This document shows, in pieces, positions 41,981-51,386 of a stretch of 64,000 nucleotides of DNA (its first letter is position 1; every line of letters starts with the position of its first letter). Source of the stretch: CG2-30-51-40 sp041753575 (GTDB taxonomy: Bacteria; Desulfobacterota; DSM-4660; Desulfatiglandales; Desulfatiglandaceae). Where the stretch lies: positions 9,041 to 73,040 of the forward strand of contig JBGSUA010000099.1 of NCBI GenBank assembly GCA_041753575.1, read 5' to 3'. The translations under genes and the position numbers were made by a program. The notes beneath the pieces were generated by a model. It had not been told where the DNA came from. It did no database searches and saw only the letters and a program-made list of their open reading frames with translations.

Positions 41981-42889
41981 ATGAAGATATCCTGCATTAT
42001 ACATACTCGCAATTCAGGCGAAACGATTCAGCGCGCAGTCGCCTCGGTTGCCTGGGCGGACGAGTTGATTGTAATTGATATGGAAAGCACCGACAACACC
42101 CTCGATATTATAAGCCGGCATAACGCTAAGATCTTCCACCACCAGATTGCCCCGAGGGTTGACGGAATAAGGAATTTGTTTCTTGATAAAGCAAAAAATG
42201 AATGGATTATTGTTCTTGATTCAGACGAATACCTTCCCGATGACGCAGAGGACAACATAAAAAGTCTTCTTAATAAGTATCACAGCAAGTTTGACGCCTT
42301 TGCCATTCCCCGATTCAATAGGATTGCCGGCCAAATCATGCGGGGAAGTGGCTGGTATCCGGACCATCAGATCAGGCTTTTCAGAAAGGGGTGCGTCAAG
42401 TGGCCTGACGCAATCCATAGAATGCCGGAGGTCGTCACCGGCGCGAATCGCCTTCTTGAGCTGAGCCCCCCTGACTGCCTGCATATCCACCACCTAAACT
42501 ACAAAGACGTCCACAGCTTCATACGAAGACAGATTGAGTATGCCTTAGAAGACGTCTATGACCCTGACCCGGCGAATTTTGATTTCTCTGACTACATCGC
42601 CAGAGCTTATGAAAACCTTGCCCTTCACAACGATCCTGAAACCGACGGGGACCTTTCCCATGCTTTGTCCCTTTTGATGGCATGGGATGCGGTTGTGAGA
42701 GGGATCCTGCATTGGGAACGCCTTGATCCCAGACCCTCTTTAGGTTATCTAAGGGCGTTACCTTTAGCGCTTCAGAAAGTTCCAAGGAGAAAGATCTTTT
42801 TTCGAAAACTTAGGCTCAGACATTATGCAACTGCCTATGTAGTCCGTAGGCTGATTTCCATCGCAAAAGCCATTATTAGACTTAAATAG
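41981..42889 (+). CDS. Family 2 glycosyltransferase, WaaE/KdtX-like
   Basis: 302 residues. MKISCIIHTRNSGETIQRAV, ADELIVIDMESTDNTLDI, WIIVLDSDEYLPDDA (DSD) and a His-rich region CLHIHHLNYKDVHSFIRRQI match the WaaE/KdtX group, which adds glucose or similar to the lipopolysaccharide core. Core rather than polymer assembly would fit the kdsD gene elsewhere in the window. Convergent with the following ABC gene, 8 nt apart. Confidence 0.82.
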   Translation: MKISCIIHTRNSGETIQRAVASVAWADELIVIDMESTDNTLDIISRHNAKIFHHQIAPRVDGIRNLFLDKAKNEWIIVLDSDEYLPDDAEDNIKSLLNKYHSKFDAFAIPRFNRIAGQIMRGSGWYPDHQIRLFRKGCVKWPDAIHRMPEVVTGANRLLELSPPDCLHIHHLNYKDVHSFIRRQIEYALEDVYDPDPANFDFSDYIARAYENLALHNDPETDGDLSHALSLLMAWDAVVRGILHWERLDPRPSLGYLRALPLALQKVPRRKIFFRKLRLRHYATAYVVRRLISIAKAIIRLK

Positions 42890-42897
42890 ATTACCCC

Positions 42898-44709
42898 TTA
42901 CTTTAATACCCTGGTTTGAAATAGGGTCTGATAAAGCGGGCTGACTGAATAGAGATATTCATGGGTACCACAGCCGACAAGACGCCCCCTGTCCAGGAGC
43001 AGCACTTGATCAGCCATTGAGATAGTAGAGAAACGATGTGCAACAACAATGACTGTAAGAAATCCCTTCAGCTTTGAAAGGGTTTTCTGGATTGCAGTCT
43101 CTGATTCCGAATCCAGCGCACTTGTCGGCTCATCAAGCACGAGTATTTCAGGTTCTGTTGCCAACGCGCAGGCAATTGTAAGACGCTGTTTCTGGCCTTG
43201 CGATAGCCTGCACCCGCGCTCCCCAACTACTGAGTCCAACCCATTGTCAAGAGCCTCGACAACTTCAATACAATGAGCGACACGCAGGAGCTCCCTAATC
43301 CTGTTCTCTGAAAGCGGTTCGCTCAGGCCAAAATTTATGTTGTTGCGAATGCTGTCATGAAATAGTAGGGGCTCCTGGGGAACATAGGCTATCTTTCTCC
43401 GCAGGCTTGAAAGATGATAATCAGGCAATGGAATATCATCCAGTCTAATATCTCCGCCTTGATGCCTGTAAAATCCGACGAGCAGACCCAGAATGGTTGT
43501 CTTACCTGCGCCGGAGCGCCCGACGACCGCCGAGATGCAGCCTCGTGGAATGAAAAAACTAAGCTCATTTAGCTGAAAGGCCGATGCGAATCCGCGAGGA
43601 TATCGAAAGGAAACCCTTTCAAAGGTAATTCCCTTTTTCAGCCGATGAAGAGTAAGTCTTCCGTTTGAGACCTCACGGCTCTCATCAGCCTTCTTGAGCA
43701 GAGCTTTCATCTCATTAAGACTCGCGATACATCCATGCATATGCGCCCACATGGAATTCATGAGCGTCAACTGTGGGACAAGGCGCGTTACGACGAACAT
43801 GAAAACTCCCAGCTCAGCAAGGCTGATCTCCAATCGAATAATCGCGACATATAATATGAAAAAAGCTGCGAGTACGAGAACAGGATAAATTCCTATTTCT
43901 ACAAGTATTCTAAGACGCTCAATTCTGTAGCAATCATCCATGATCGTACTTACGTCAGTGCTGAGTATTTGCGAAATACGGGATTCCATTGCACGCATCT
44001 TTATTCGGATCAAGCCGTTGAAATAATCAATAATGCGTTCAGCAAACCCTTTGTTCCTTTCATAGACCGAAGCGCTGAAAGCGTTGGCCAACCCCCCCTG
44101 ACGTTTGAATATGTAACCGACTCCGGCAAAAATCGGTAGCGTGTAAAAGGCCAGAAACGGTGAAAGAAAGAAAAGAAGGATCAGATATAGTAAGAGGAGC
44201 ATGCCGGCATTCAAGAAGACAATGCGGCTTACAACGGCTTCAGCAGCCCTGTTGGATTCTACGGTGAGGATGTTAAACAGTTCTCCTCTGTCATGGGTTG
44301 CCATGAAGGTCATGTCGCTTTCAAGGAAATGCTTGACGCCTCGCTTTCGCATCTCTCCGGTAACGGCGAATTTGATCCTTTCCACGCGAATATCGCGGGC
44401 ATATTGAAGGGCGGACCGTATCACCAGCGCCAGGAAAGCGCTGGCAAGCAGCAAAACCAGGACAAAACTTTTCTCCTGAATATGCAGAACTTCGATTATT
44501 TGATCCAGAATCCGCCCTCTTAGGGACGCAGTCTCATAAGATCCTGTTTCTGCGAATTCCAAGATAGGCAGCAACATCGCAATTCCAAGTCCTTCAAAGA
44601 TAGCAAATCCTATGGTAAGTGTGGTTAAGAATGCCAAGTTTTTCTTAGTACCAAATCCGGCATCAATATCAAGGCTTTCTTGATATTTTATTTTAGTAGC
44701 TCTTTTCAT
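42898..44709 (-). CDS. MsbA/PglK-like ABC exporter (flippase candidate)
   Basis: 603 residues, membrane domain fused to ATPase. N-terminal six-span region (from TTLTIGFAIFEGLGIAMLLP), then Walker A VVGRSGAGKTTILGLL, signature LSQGQKQRLTIACAL, Walker B ILVLDEPTSALDSESETAIQ and switch VVAHRFSTI. Within a glycan cluster such half-transporters flip lipid-linked oligosaccharide, like PglK. It is the only flippase candidate here, as no Wzx was seen. Reverse orientation to the preceding operon. Confidence 0.85.
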   Translation of the reverse strand: MKRATKIKYQESLDIDAGFGTKKNLAFLTTLTIGFAIFEGLGIAMLLPILEFAETGSYETASLRGRILDQIIEVLHIQEKSFVLVLLLASAFLALVIRSALQYARDIRVERIKFAVTGEMRKRGVKHFLESDMTFMATHDRGELFNILTVESNRAAEAVVSRIVFLNAGMLLLLYLILLFFLSPFLAFYTLPIFAGVGYIFKRQGGLANAFSASVYERNKGFAERIIDYFNGLIRIKMRAMESRISQILSTDVSTIMDDCYRIERLRILVEIGIYPVLVLAAFFILYVAIIRLEISLAELGVFMFVVTRLVPQLTLMNSMWAHMHGCIASLNEMKALLKKADESREVSNGRLTLHRLKKGITFERVSFRYPRGFASAFQLNELSFFIPRGCISAVVGRSGAGKTTILGLLVGFYRHQGGDIRLDDIPLPDYHLSSLRRKIAYVPQEPLLFHDSIRNNINFGLSEPLSENRIRELLRVAHCIEVVEALDNGLDSVVGERGCRLSQGQKQRLTIACALATEPEILVLDEPTSALDSESETAIQKTLSKLKGFLTVIVVAHRFSTISMADQVLLLDRGRLVGCGTHEYLYSVSPLYQTLFQTRVLK

Positions 44710-44975
44710 TATGATAAATAACTTTATATTTAATCTAAAATGCTCATCTTATTAATATAGTGGCATGAACGAATAATTAACTTTCCTGATGAACACCAGA
44801 CTAATAAAATACCTTTCATCATGACCTCGACCCTTAAACTGCCATAAAACGGATATTATATAAGCTCCAATCCACCGTCAAAGGCAGGAGGGCATGTCCC
44901 GAGACCAATCCCCTAATATCGTTAGGCTTCTTGATGTCCAATAAGCCCATCAATCCACGTCTTTCGCCAGCCCGC

Positions 44976-46379
44976 TTAGAAGAGCATACAAGCCAAGTGA
45001 CTAAAGACTCGCCAGTCACCATAATAGCGATTAATAACGTTAGCAAACACTAAGAAAAGCGAGATGAGTACGTAGGAGGGCAGGAACAGCGCCAGAAGCT
45101 CTTTACCATGAAGAACAATTCTATTTCGGCTATAGAAAACCAAGAAACCTGGAACCGCAAAAGGAAGAAAATACCGTCCCTGCGCAGGGGAGATCTCCTC
45201 CTGCCAGACAGGCGTCCACATAAGATAACAACTTGTTATAATAGTGATAATATTTAAAACTGCAACAGAAAGAAGCAGGATGCGTTGTTGCGGGTTTACG
45301 CTTATGTCGGGGTTCCCGCTAAACATGATAGTAATCAACATGACACTGCCGTGGATCAGATAAAAAAATTGCGGAAGCCGCAGGTCTAGCCACCCGAGAA
45401 TGCCCATAAAACTTGAACCGTAAAATAGCCAATAATGCCTTATGTTCTCATAACATTTGACTAGAAAAGCCCAGGGATGAAGCAAAATCGCGTGTAGCTG
45501 CTGGGATGGCATGATTCCCCCGATTTCATAGGGAGCATTGAAAAGATCATTGACGAGATGACTCCAGATTATTGAACAGCCAAGTGCAAGACCGCAAATA
45601 GACAAACCCCATAAGAGATAGGCATGCGTCGGTCCGATACGACAGCGGGGAATCAGAAAGTACAAGAAGGTCAAGAGGGAGTAGCCAGGTTTACACAGCG
45701 CTAATATTATTGACAGTATCATCAAAATAACTAGATTTATGTGTTTTAGCCTGAATGAGTCATCAAATGAATACTTAAAAATTTGCGCTGTCAATATCAT
45801 GGCAACCGCATTCGTCAAAGCATCGGCCGAAAGAGAAGCCATCAGGTGGACATTCATGGGGCTTAGCGCCGTCAAGAAAAAGACCCATTTATAGAGGGGC
45901 GTAATTCGTATTGCCAGGGTAATTATCGCTATGGCGCAAAGAAGATTGCTCATCCGCCCGGCATACAGCAACAACACAGGGGGAAGTTCCAACCATGCCC
46001 CCAATCCGATAGCGGCAGCCTGGGGTAAATAAGGCAATGGGCTATAAATCGCAGTATTTGAAAAGGCAGTAAACTCCGTCTCATTTACGGCAAGCTCTAT
46101 GCTTGCCTCCCGGCAAATCCTCTCAAGGGGTATCTTCTTATCCGCATGAAATATGACTCCCTCAGTGAAAGCAAGCGCAACGCGACCAAGGCTCTTGGGA
46201 AGCGTGCCGCCGGTGGCAAGATGTCTTTTTTCGGCAAGTATCTTGCCTGTCGAGATTTGGTAGCTGCGAAAGAAGTGACTCGGCTCGTCGGGGACATGAA
46301 AGGGGGGAAAGGCAAAGGCAAATACCACTCCGCTTAGAAGGGCCAACCAAAAAAAGGATTTCCAGGGGCAATTTCTCAT
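44976..46379 (-). CDS. DUF2142-family polytopic membrane protein
   Basis: 467 residues, about twelve spans. The N-terminus reads FPPFHVPDEPSHFFRSYQIS, the defining DUF2142 motif, which places acidic and His residues in the first external loop as in GT-C glycosyltransferases. DUF2142 proteins are common in polysaccharide clusters and may transfer sugars from a lipid carrier on the outer side; this is not established. Two Met codons (46382 and 46379) start the frame. A 266-nt AT-rich gap lies downstream, before the flippase gene. Confidence 0.8.
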   Translation of the reverse strand: MRNCPWKSFFWLALLSGVVFAFAFPPFHVPDEPSHFFRSYQISTGKILAEKRHLATGGTLPKSLGRVALAFTEGVIFHADKKIPLERICREASIELAVNETEFTAFSNTAIYSPLPYLPQAAAIGLGAWLELPPVLLLYAGRMSNLLCAIAIITLAIRITPLYKWVFFLTALSPMNVHLMASLSADALTNAVAMILTAQIFKYSFDDSFRLKHINLVILMILSIILALCKPGYSLLTFLYFLIPRCRIGPTHAYLLWGLSICGLALGCSIIWSHLVNDLFNAPYEIGGIMPSQQLHAILLHPWAFLVKCYENIRHYWLFYGSSFMGILGWLDLRLPQFFYLIHGSVMLITIMFSGNPDISVNPQQRILLLSVAVLNIITIITSCYLMWTPVWQEEISPAQGRYFLPFAVPGFLVFYSRNRIVLHGKELLALFLPSYVLISLFLVFANVINRYYGDWRVFSHLACMLF

Positions 46380-46382
46380 CAT

Positions 46383-47040
46383 GGCGCCATTAAATGATAG
46401 CCGGTAAGCTGGTAGGTTTTGTTTCGACCGTCACAGAAGCTCCAATGTGTGTTAACACTTGCATACGGCCTCGACAGCGTGGTGAGCGATACAATTTGCC
46501 TACTCGCTTATAATAGTAATCACCGAAGTATGGTCTCTCTGGGTTCTATTAGGTCTCAAAGAGTATCTTCAACATGCGGGGATTTTTCCGGTCAAGCACT
46601 CCGGGGAAAAATTTCATGCTGGTTTTCAAGTGACATAGGCCAAAGAGACCTGGCTGTTTGCCTCCACCCACAGATGCTTAGCCTTACCCTTGAAGCTCGA
46701 TGTTAACGGATGCTGAATTTCACTCTCGGAATAATTTGCCGCGTCATTTTAAATATGCTACGAAGTCCCCTCATGTGCATCGGCCCTTGCATCGGCCTTC
46801 GTTATGTATATCTCTTTCTGGGGGCCTTTACGCTAAAGCGGAACTACTACAGATGCTCCAGCATGCGAACCGATTTATTACTTAAGGCTAATCTGGCTTG
46901 TCCTATATATGCTTATCACTGCTAATTTGACAAGACTGAATCGTTTTAAATACAGTAAGGCCCGAAAAGGCACGTTGTTTCTTTATAGAGGCTTGGATGG
47001 AAATTAGATTATTTTCAATTGTCTTGGGTACGAAGAAAGG
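46383..47040. other. Intergenic region in the glycan island
   Basis: 658 nt between divergent genes. Several small open frames occur on the plus strand but none has a ribosome site or recognisable family. The only supported feature is the promoter at 46927-46956. It could be a scar of a lost gene. Confidence 0.4.
46927..46956 (+). promoter_or_regulatory. Candidate promoter of the UDP-xylose operon
   Basis: TTGACA (46927-46932) and TACAGT (46951-46956) with an 18-nt spacer, about 85 nt before the uxs start. Confidence 0.4.
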
Positions 47041-48009
47041 ATGCAGATCAGGAAGCGCATTATGGTGACAGGGGGAGCAGGGTTTCTGGGCTCCCACCTA
47101 TGCGAAAAACTCCTTGCGAAGGGCTTTGATGTCCTTTGTGTGGATAACTTTTTCACTGGAACAAAGAGCAATATTATAAACCTGTTAGGCGACCCTTATT
47201 TTGAGCTGCTCAGGCACGACATAACATTTCCGCTGTATGTAGAGGTTGATGAAATCTACAACCTTGCATGTCCTGCATCCCCAATCCATTATCAGAATGA
47301 TCCGGTCCAGACAACCAAGGTTTGCGTGCATGGTTCGATAAATATGCTGGGCCTTGCCAAGAGACTAAAATGTAAGATTCTTCAGGCATCAACATCAGAG
47401 GTTTATGGCGATCCGGAGATCCATCCCCAACCCGAATCATATAGGGGCAATGTCAATCCAATAGGGCCGCGGTCATGTTACGATGAGGGCAAACGATGCG
47501 CTGAGACATTGTTTTTTGACTATAACAGGCAACACCAAGTGCCCATCAAGATTGCCAGGATCTTCAACACATATGGCCCTCGTATGCATCCCGACGATGG
47601 AAGGGTTGTCTCAAACTTCATCGTCCAGGCTTTGCTTAACAGGCCCATAACTATCTATGGTGAAGGCCTGCAGACCCGCTCGTTTTGTTATGTTGACGAT
47701 TTGATCGAAGGGCTGATAAAGCTCATGGAGACCGACAGTGCATTAACAGGCCCGATAAACATCGGAAACCCTGAGGAGACTTCAATAATTGATCTTGCCG
47801 GAGCCATCATTGATATTATCGGTTCAAGGTCCGGATTTGTTTTCAAGTCACTTCCCATAGACGACCCGAGAAGGAGATGCCCGAATATCACTGCTGCGCG
47901 TACCTCGCTTGATTGGATGCCTAAAACCCCCTTGAGAGAGGGACTAAGCAAGACAATAGAATATTTTGATGATTTGCTCAAAGGTGACTTTTTGCCGGCC
48001 TGCTCCTAG
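47041..48009 (+). CDS. uxs: UDP-glucuronate decarboxylase (UDP-xylose synthase)
   Basis: 322 residues of the extended short-chain dehydrogenase family: NAD-binding VTGGAGFLGSHLCEKL, LACPASPIHYQNDPVQTTK, catalytic STSEVYGDP and YDEGKR (Tyr-x3-Lys), ARIFNTYGPRM and GLQTRSFCYVDDLIEGLIKL. It converts UDP-glucuronate to UDP-xylose, so xylose is a likely component of the local glycan. No UDP-glucose dehydrogenase is in the window, so that precursor must be made elsewhere. An internal ATG at 47062 is better spaced from AGGAAG, but would remove the KRIMV strand. Confidence 0.92.
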   Translation: MQIRKRIMVTGGAGFLGSHLCEKLLAKGFDVLCVDNFFTGTKSNIINLLGDPYFELLRHDITFPLYVEVDEIYNLACPASPIHYQNDPVQTTKVCVHGSINMLGLAKRLKCKILQASTSEVYGDPEIHPQPESYRGNVNPIGPRSCYDEGKRCAETLFFDYNRQHQVPIKIARIFNTYGPRMHPDDGRVVSNFIVQALLNRPITIYGEGLQTRSFCYVDDLIEGLIKLMETDSALTGPINIGNPEETSIIDLAGAIIDIIGSRSGFVFKSLPIDDPRRRCPNITAARTSLDWMPKTPLREGLSKTIEYFDDLLKGDFLPACS

Positions 48010-48049
48010 GAAGCTTGGAGAGGTTCAATACCTAACTGTAAGAAACATC

Positions 48050-49006
48050 ATGAAATCAGATCCTCTATGCATTGCCTTTACTATCAATGATCACTTCGGG
48101 ATGCAGGTTGCCGTTACACTTTATTCCCTTCTTTTATATGCAAGCCCTGAGTGTTCATACAGTATCTTCATCCTTGGAAATGGCATACGAAAAGAGACTC
48201 GAGTGAAGATAGAGGCGATAGTTTCTAGATTCCCTAATATCAACTCTGTTGCTTGGCTCGATGCAGCTCATATCAATCTCTCCGCTCTTCCCAGGACCAG
48301 AGCCACCCATTTCTCGCCAGAAGTTTATCTCAGACTTTTTCTGCCTGAAGTTATCCCTGCATCCGTTAATAGGTTACTTTATCTGGACGCGGATGTGCTT
48401 GTAGAGGCAGATATCGCTGAGCTCTTTTCCGTTCCCATGAGCGACAATACAATCCTTGCGGTTCGCGATTTTGGCTTTCACGACCTGGCAACCGGACTGC
48501 CTTTGGCGATCAAGAAACTTGGATCTAATCCAGATAGCCCTTATTTCAATTCAGGCGTCATGATGATGGATATAAAAAGATGGAGAAGCCGCGGCTATTT
48601 TAATCTCGCACTACTGTTTATGGAGAAGTTCAAGGATGATGTCCAATGGGGAGACCAAGATGTGCTAAACGCGCTCTTGGTGGATGACTGGGGACCACTT
48701 GACGAAATGTGGAATGTCCAACTTGCCGCCTGCCTGAACTACGCGGGGTGGATGAATTCCAGCTTCAAGAAGGCGCTTGCGGGACGGGTGCATGCACTAA
48801 TAGACCCTCCGTGTGTCCTCCATTTTGTTGGGCCCTGGAAACCCTGGCTGCCAGGACTTGATAACAGGCTCCAGAAACGCTATTTTTTTTACTTGAGTAG
48901 AAGCGGCTGGTTCAATCCATTGCAGTTCTGTTTATGGTATATTAATTGGTTCTTTAGAGGCCTATTTTCTCTTATTTTACATATGAACAACAAAACTTTA
49001 GAATAA
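48050..49006 (+). CDS. Family 8 glycosyltransferase
   Basis: 318 residues from the ATG at 48050; the frame is open earlier but overlaps uxs. LCIAFTINDHFGMQVAVTLY, YLRLFLPEVIPASVNRLLYL, DADVLVEADIAELF (DxD), SPYFNSGVMMMDIKRWR and VLHFVGPWKPWLPG (the HxGxxKPW motif) are all characteristic of GT8. Retaining enzyme, donor typically UDP-glucose or UDP-galactose. Followed by 150 nt of very AT-rich sequence. Confidence 0.9.
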   Translation: MKSDPLCIAFTINDHFGMQVAVTLYSLLLYASPECSYSIFILGNGIRKETRVKIEAIVSRFPNINSVAWLDAAHINLSALPRTRATHFSPEVYLRLFLPEVIPASVNRLLYLDADVLVEADIAELFSVPMSDNTILAVRDFGFHDLATGLPLAIKKLGSNPDSPYFNSGVMMMDIKRWRSRGYFNLALLFMEKFKDDVQWGDQDVLNALLVDDWGPLDEMWNVQLAACLNYAGWMNSSFKKALAGRVHALIDPPCVLHFVGPWKPWLPGLDNRLQKRYFFYLSRSGWFNPLQFCLWYINWFFRGLFSLILHMNNKTLE

Positions 49007-49156
49007 CTTTAATTTTATAATATTATTTGTATTAAGATATTTTATATTATGAATGATTTAATAATGCCAAGATCGTTGTTTATTAGCATATTTGTTTCTA
49101 TATTTTTTCTAATAATTACTAATGTTTGCAGTGAATGCCTTTTTGCTATTATATGA

Positions 49157-50050
49157 ATGTCTTTTATGTTAACTAATAAGCATATTGCAGTTATTATAGT
49201 AACCTGGAATAATTATCTAGCAACTTGCCGTTGTATCCGTTCCATTCAGCAGGTGGCGTATACTAAATTTGATGTGATAGTAGTGGACAACGACTCAAAA
49301 GATGGCTCTTCAAGTCTCTTAAGAAAGGACTTCCCTAACATCACCATAATCACTATGAGCAGAAATGCCGGTTTTGCTTCAGGGGCCAATGCTGGGATTC
49401 GCCGCGCACTCAAAGGTGCGTATGACTTCTTGTGGATATTAAATAACGATGTCGTTGTTGAGCCGGCTTCTCTTTCATCACTTGTGAATGGAATGGAGCA
49501 TGACGAGCGGATAGGGATGGTTGGTTCTGTTTTAGTTGAAACTATCAAGGATGAACAAGTGATGGTGAGAGGCGGCAGAGTTAATTTTTTTACCGGCATA
49601 CCATCTAATCACAAGAATAATTGCTCTGAAGAGCTAGAATTTATCAAAGGGGCAAGTATCCTGCTCAGATCCGAAGCCATTAGAGAGGTGGGGCTTTTTG
49701 ACGAATCGTATTTCTTGTACTGGGAAGATACCGATTTGGCCTTCAGACTGAGGTCACACGGATGGAAACTGCTTATTGCAGAAGACTCCATTGTAATACA
49801 CTGCGGACATGGTTCGTTGAAATATATGAGCCCGGAGTGGGATTATCATTTCACTCGTTCATCAATACTCTTTTTTCTCAGACACGCACCCTTCCCTCCA
49901 ATCCCTATAGCCGTAAGCGTAAGCGGCAGAATGATAATGAGGGTGCTCCAAAGGAGATGGCCCAACGCACGGGCGCTGGTAGACGCTGTTCTGAAGACCA
50001 TTTGTGATTTGCATGCAGCTCGACGGGACACTAGACGCCGATGCGAATAG
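49157..50050 (+). CDS. Family 2 glycosyltransferase
   Basis: 297 residues: IAVIIVTWNNYLATCRCIRS, VVDNDSKDGSSSLLRKDFPN, FLWILNNDVVVEPASLSSLV, SILLRSEAIREVGLFDESYF and LYWEDTDLAFRLRSHG, the complete set of a rhamnosyltransferase-type GT2. No ribosome site is visible before either ATG (49157 or 49166). Upstream 49007-49156 is about four-fifths A/T by eye. Overlaps the next gene by 10 nt. Confidence 0.87.
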   Translation: MSFMLTNKHIAVIIVTWNNYLATCRCIRSIQQVAYTKFDVIVVDNDSKDGSSSLLRKDFPNITIITMSRNAGFASGANAGIRRALKGAYDFLWILNNDVVVEPASLSSLVNGMEHDERIGMVGSVLVETIKDEQVMVRGGRVNFFTGIPSNHKNNCSEELEFIKGASILLRSEAIREVGLFDESYFLYWEDTDLAFRLRSHGWKLLIAEDSIVIHCGHGSLKYMSPEWDYHFTRSSILFFLRHAPFPPIPIAVSVSGRMIMRVLQRRWPNARALVDAVLKTICDLHAARRDTRRRCE

Positions 50051-51258
50051 AATCATCACTTCAGAAAAGATTACATTGTCTTCTATTAGATCCATTATGC
50101 TTTAGTCCATTTTATGATTTCAACCTGTTATGTCATCTTGTCGGCAGGGGGTGGCACATAGAATGGATCACATCAAAGTTTCCTTTTGAAGCGCTACCAG
50201 CCTGCAGGGATGTTCTAATAAAACCATTTTTCTTTTCACAATTTCCAGTCGCATGGCTGCTTGCAAGAAATGCCATAGCATATCGGCAGTTGTTGCGCGG
50301 TACTGTAAAAATGATATTTTATCCGATCGAAATGTTAAGATTTAGTAATTACTTGACATCCTTTCCGCCGGGGATAGTGCATATTCAGTGGGCTAACCTG
50401 CCATGGCTGGATCGCATATTATGGTGCAATTGGAAAAGCAGGGGTTGGAAACTTGTTTATACGGCTCATGATCCTCTCCCATTAAAGGGAACCACACCCC
50501 AGTTTTTTTCGGTTCAGAAGGATTTGTTACATTCGTTAGATGCTGTTGTTGTGCATAGCCGTAAGGGCAGAGAGCAAATTATGCGGCAAGGATTTGAGTC
50601 AGAGAGAATCTACGTTTGTAAAATGGGTCCGACCTTGCTCACAGATATGAAGCCCGTTGCACGCGATGCAGCTAATCGTCAATTAGGATTGCCTGACAAC
50701 CAATTGAACATTCTCTTCTTTGGCTTTATTAAGCCTTATAAAGGGCTGGATAATTTACTGAGAAGTCTATCGTTGCTTTGTAAGGTTTCCCCTGGAGTCT
50801 GTCTTATTGTCGCAGGCAAGTTAATGGAACCTTTCTCCCGTTATCAGAAGATAATAGATACACTTAGGCCGACTCCACGTATCATTTGGAATCCGGACTT
50901 TATCCCTAGCGATAGCATCCCTCTATATTTTTCCGTAGCTGATGTCGTGGTTGCGCCTTATCATCAGGGATCCTCCAGCTCAGTGATTGATCTGGCCCAC
51001 TATTTTAATAAACCCGTTGTCGCCACCAACGTAGGAGGCCTGCCGGAGCAAATTGATACGGATTACGGGGATACATTGATACCTCCGGGATCACCCGGTC
51101 TTCTTGCACAAGCAATCATGGATGTATTCAAAAGACAACGAGAAAGGAAAAATACATTTGAAGCCAGATTACATCCTTTCGATTTCTTCAAATCACAATG
51201 GGATGCTATTGCAGCATTTCATGAGAAAATCTATAATGAGATTAGCCAGTTTTCATGA
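50041..51258 (+). CDS. Family 4 glycosyltransferase
   Basis: 405 residues. N-terminal GT-B domain (LCFSPFYDFNLLCHLVGRGW, VHIQWANLPWLDRILW, LVYTAHDPLPLKGTTPQFF) and C-terminal donor domain (ILFFGFIKPYKGLDNLLRSL, ADVVVAPYHQGSSSSVIDLA, KPVVATNVGGLPEQIDTDYG). The Glu-x7-Glu motif is modified to HQGSSSSVID. The N-terminal half is close in pattern to mannosyl- and glucosyltransferases that act on lipid-linked glycans. End of the second plus-strand block. Confidence 0.87.
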   Translation: MRIESSLQKRLHCLLLDPLCFSPFYDFNLLCHLVGRGWHIEWITSKFPFEALPACRDVLIKPFFFSQFPVAWLLARNAIAYRQLLRGTVKMIFYPIEMLRFSNYLTSFPPGIVHIQWANLPWLDRILWCNWKSRGWKLVYTAHDPLPLKGTTPQFFSVQKDLLHSLDAVVVHSRKGREQIMRQGFESERIYVCKMGPTLLTDMKPVARDAANRQLGLPDNQLNILFFGFIKPYKGLDNLLRSLSLLCKVSPGVCLIVAGKLMEPFSRYQKIIDTLRPTPRIIWNPDFIPSDSIPLYFSVADVVVAPYHQGSSSSVIDLAHYFNKPVVATNVGGLPEQIDTDYGDTLIPPGSPGLLAQAIMDVFKRQRERKNTFEARLHPFDFFKSQWDAIAAFHEKIYNEISQFS

Positions 51259-51386
51259 AGCTTCATTCCTCTAGATTCCTCTCAGATATACTGGCTTGAT
51301 CTTGGGCACCCCAAGCCATGGCTTTACAGCGTCATGCGTCAATCTGATCTCATGAAGTTCGTCCGGTTCCTTGGTTGATCGGACTC

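Noticed and set aside
44834..45046. 70-residue minus-strand ORF at the end of the DUF2142 gene
   Set aside because: Overlaps the DUF2142 C-terminus in another frame with no ribosome site.
46700..46925. Short ORFs between DUF2142 and uxs
   Set aside because: No ribosome site or family; may be remnants but nothing supports a gene.
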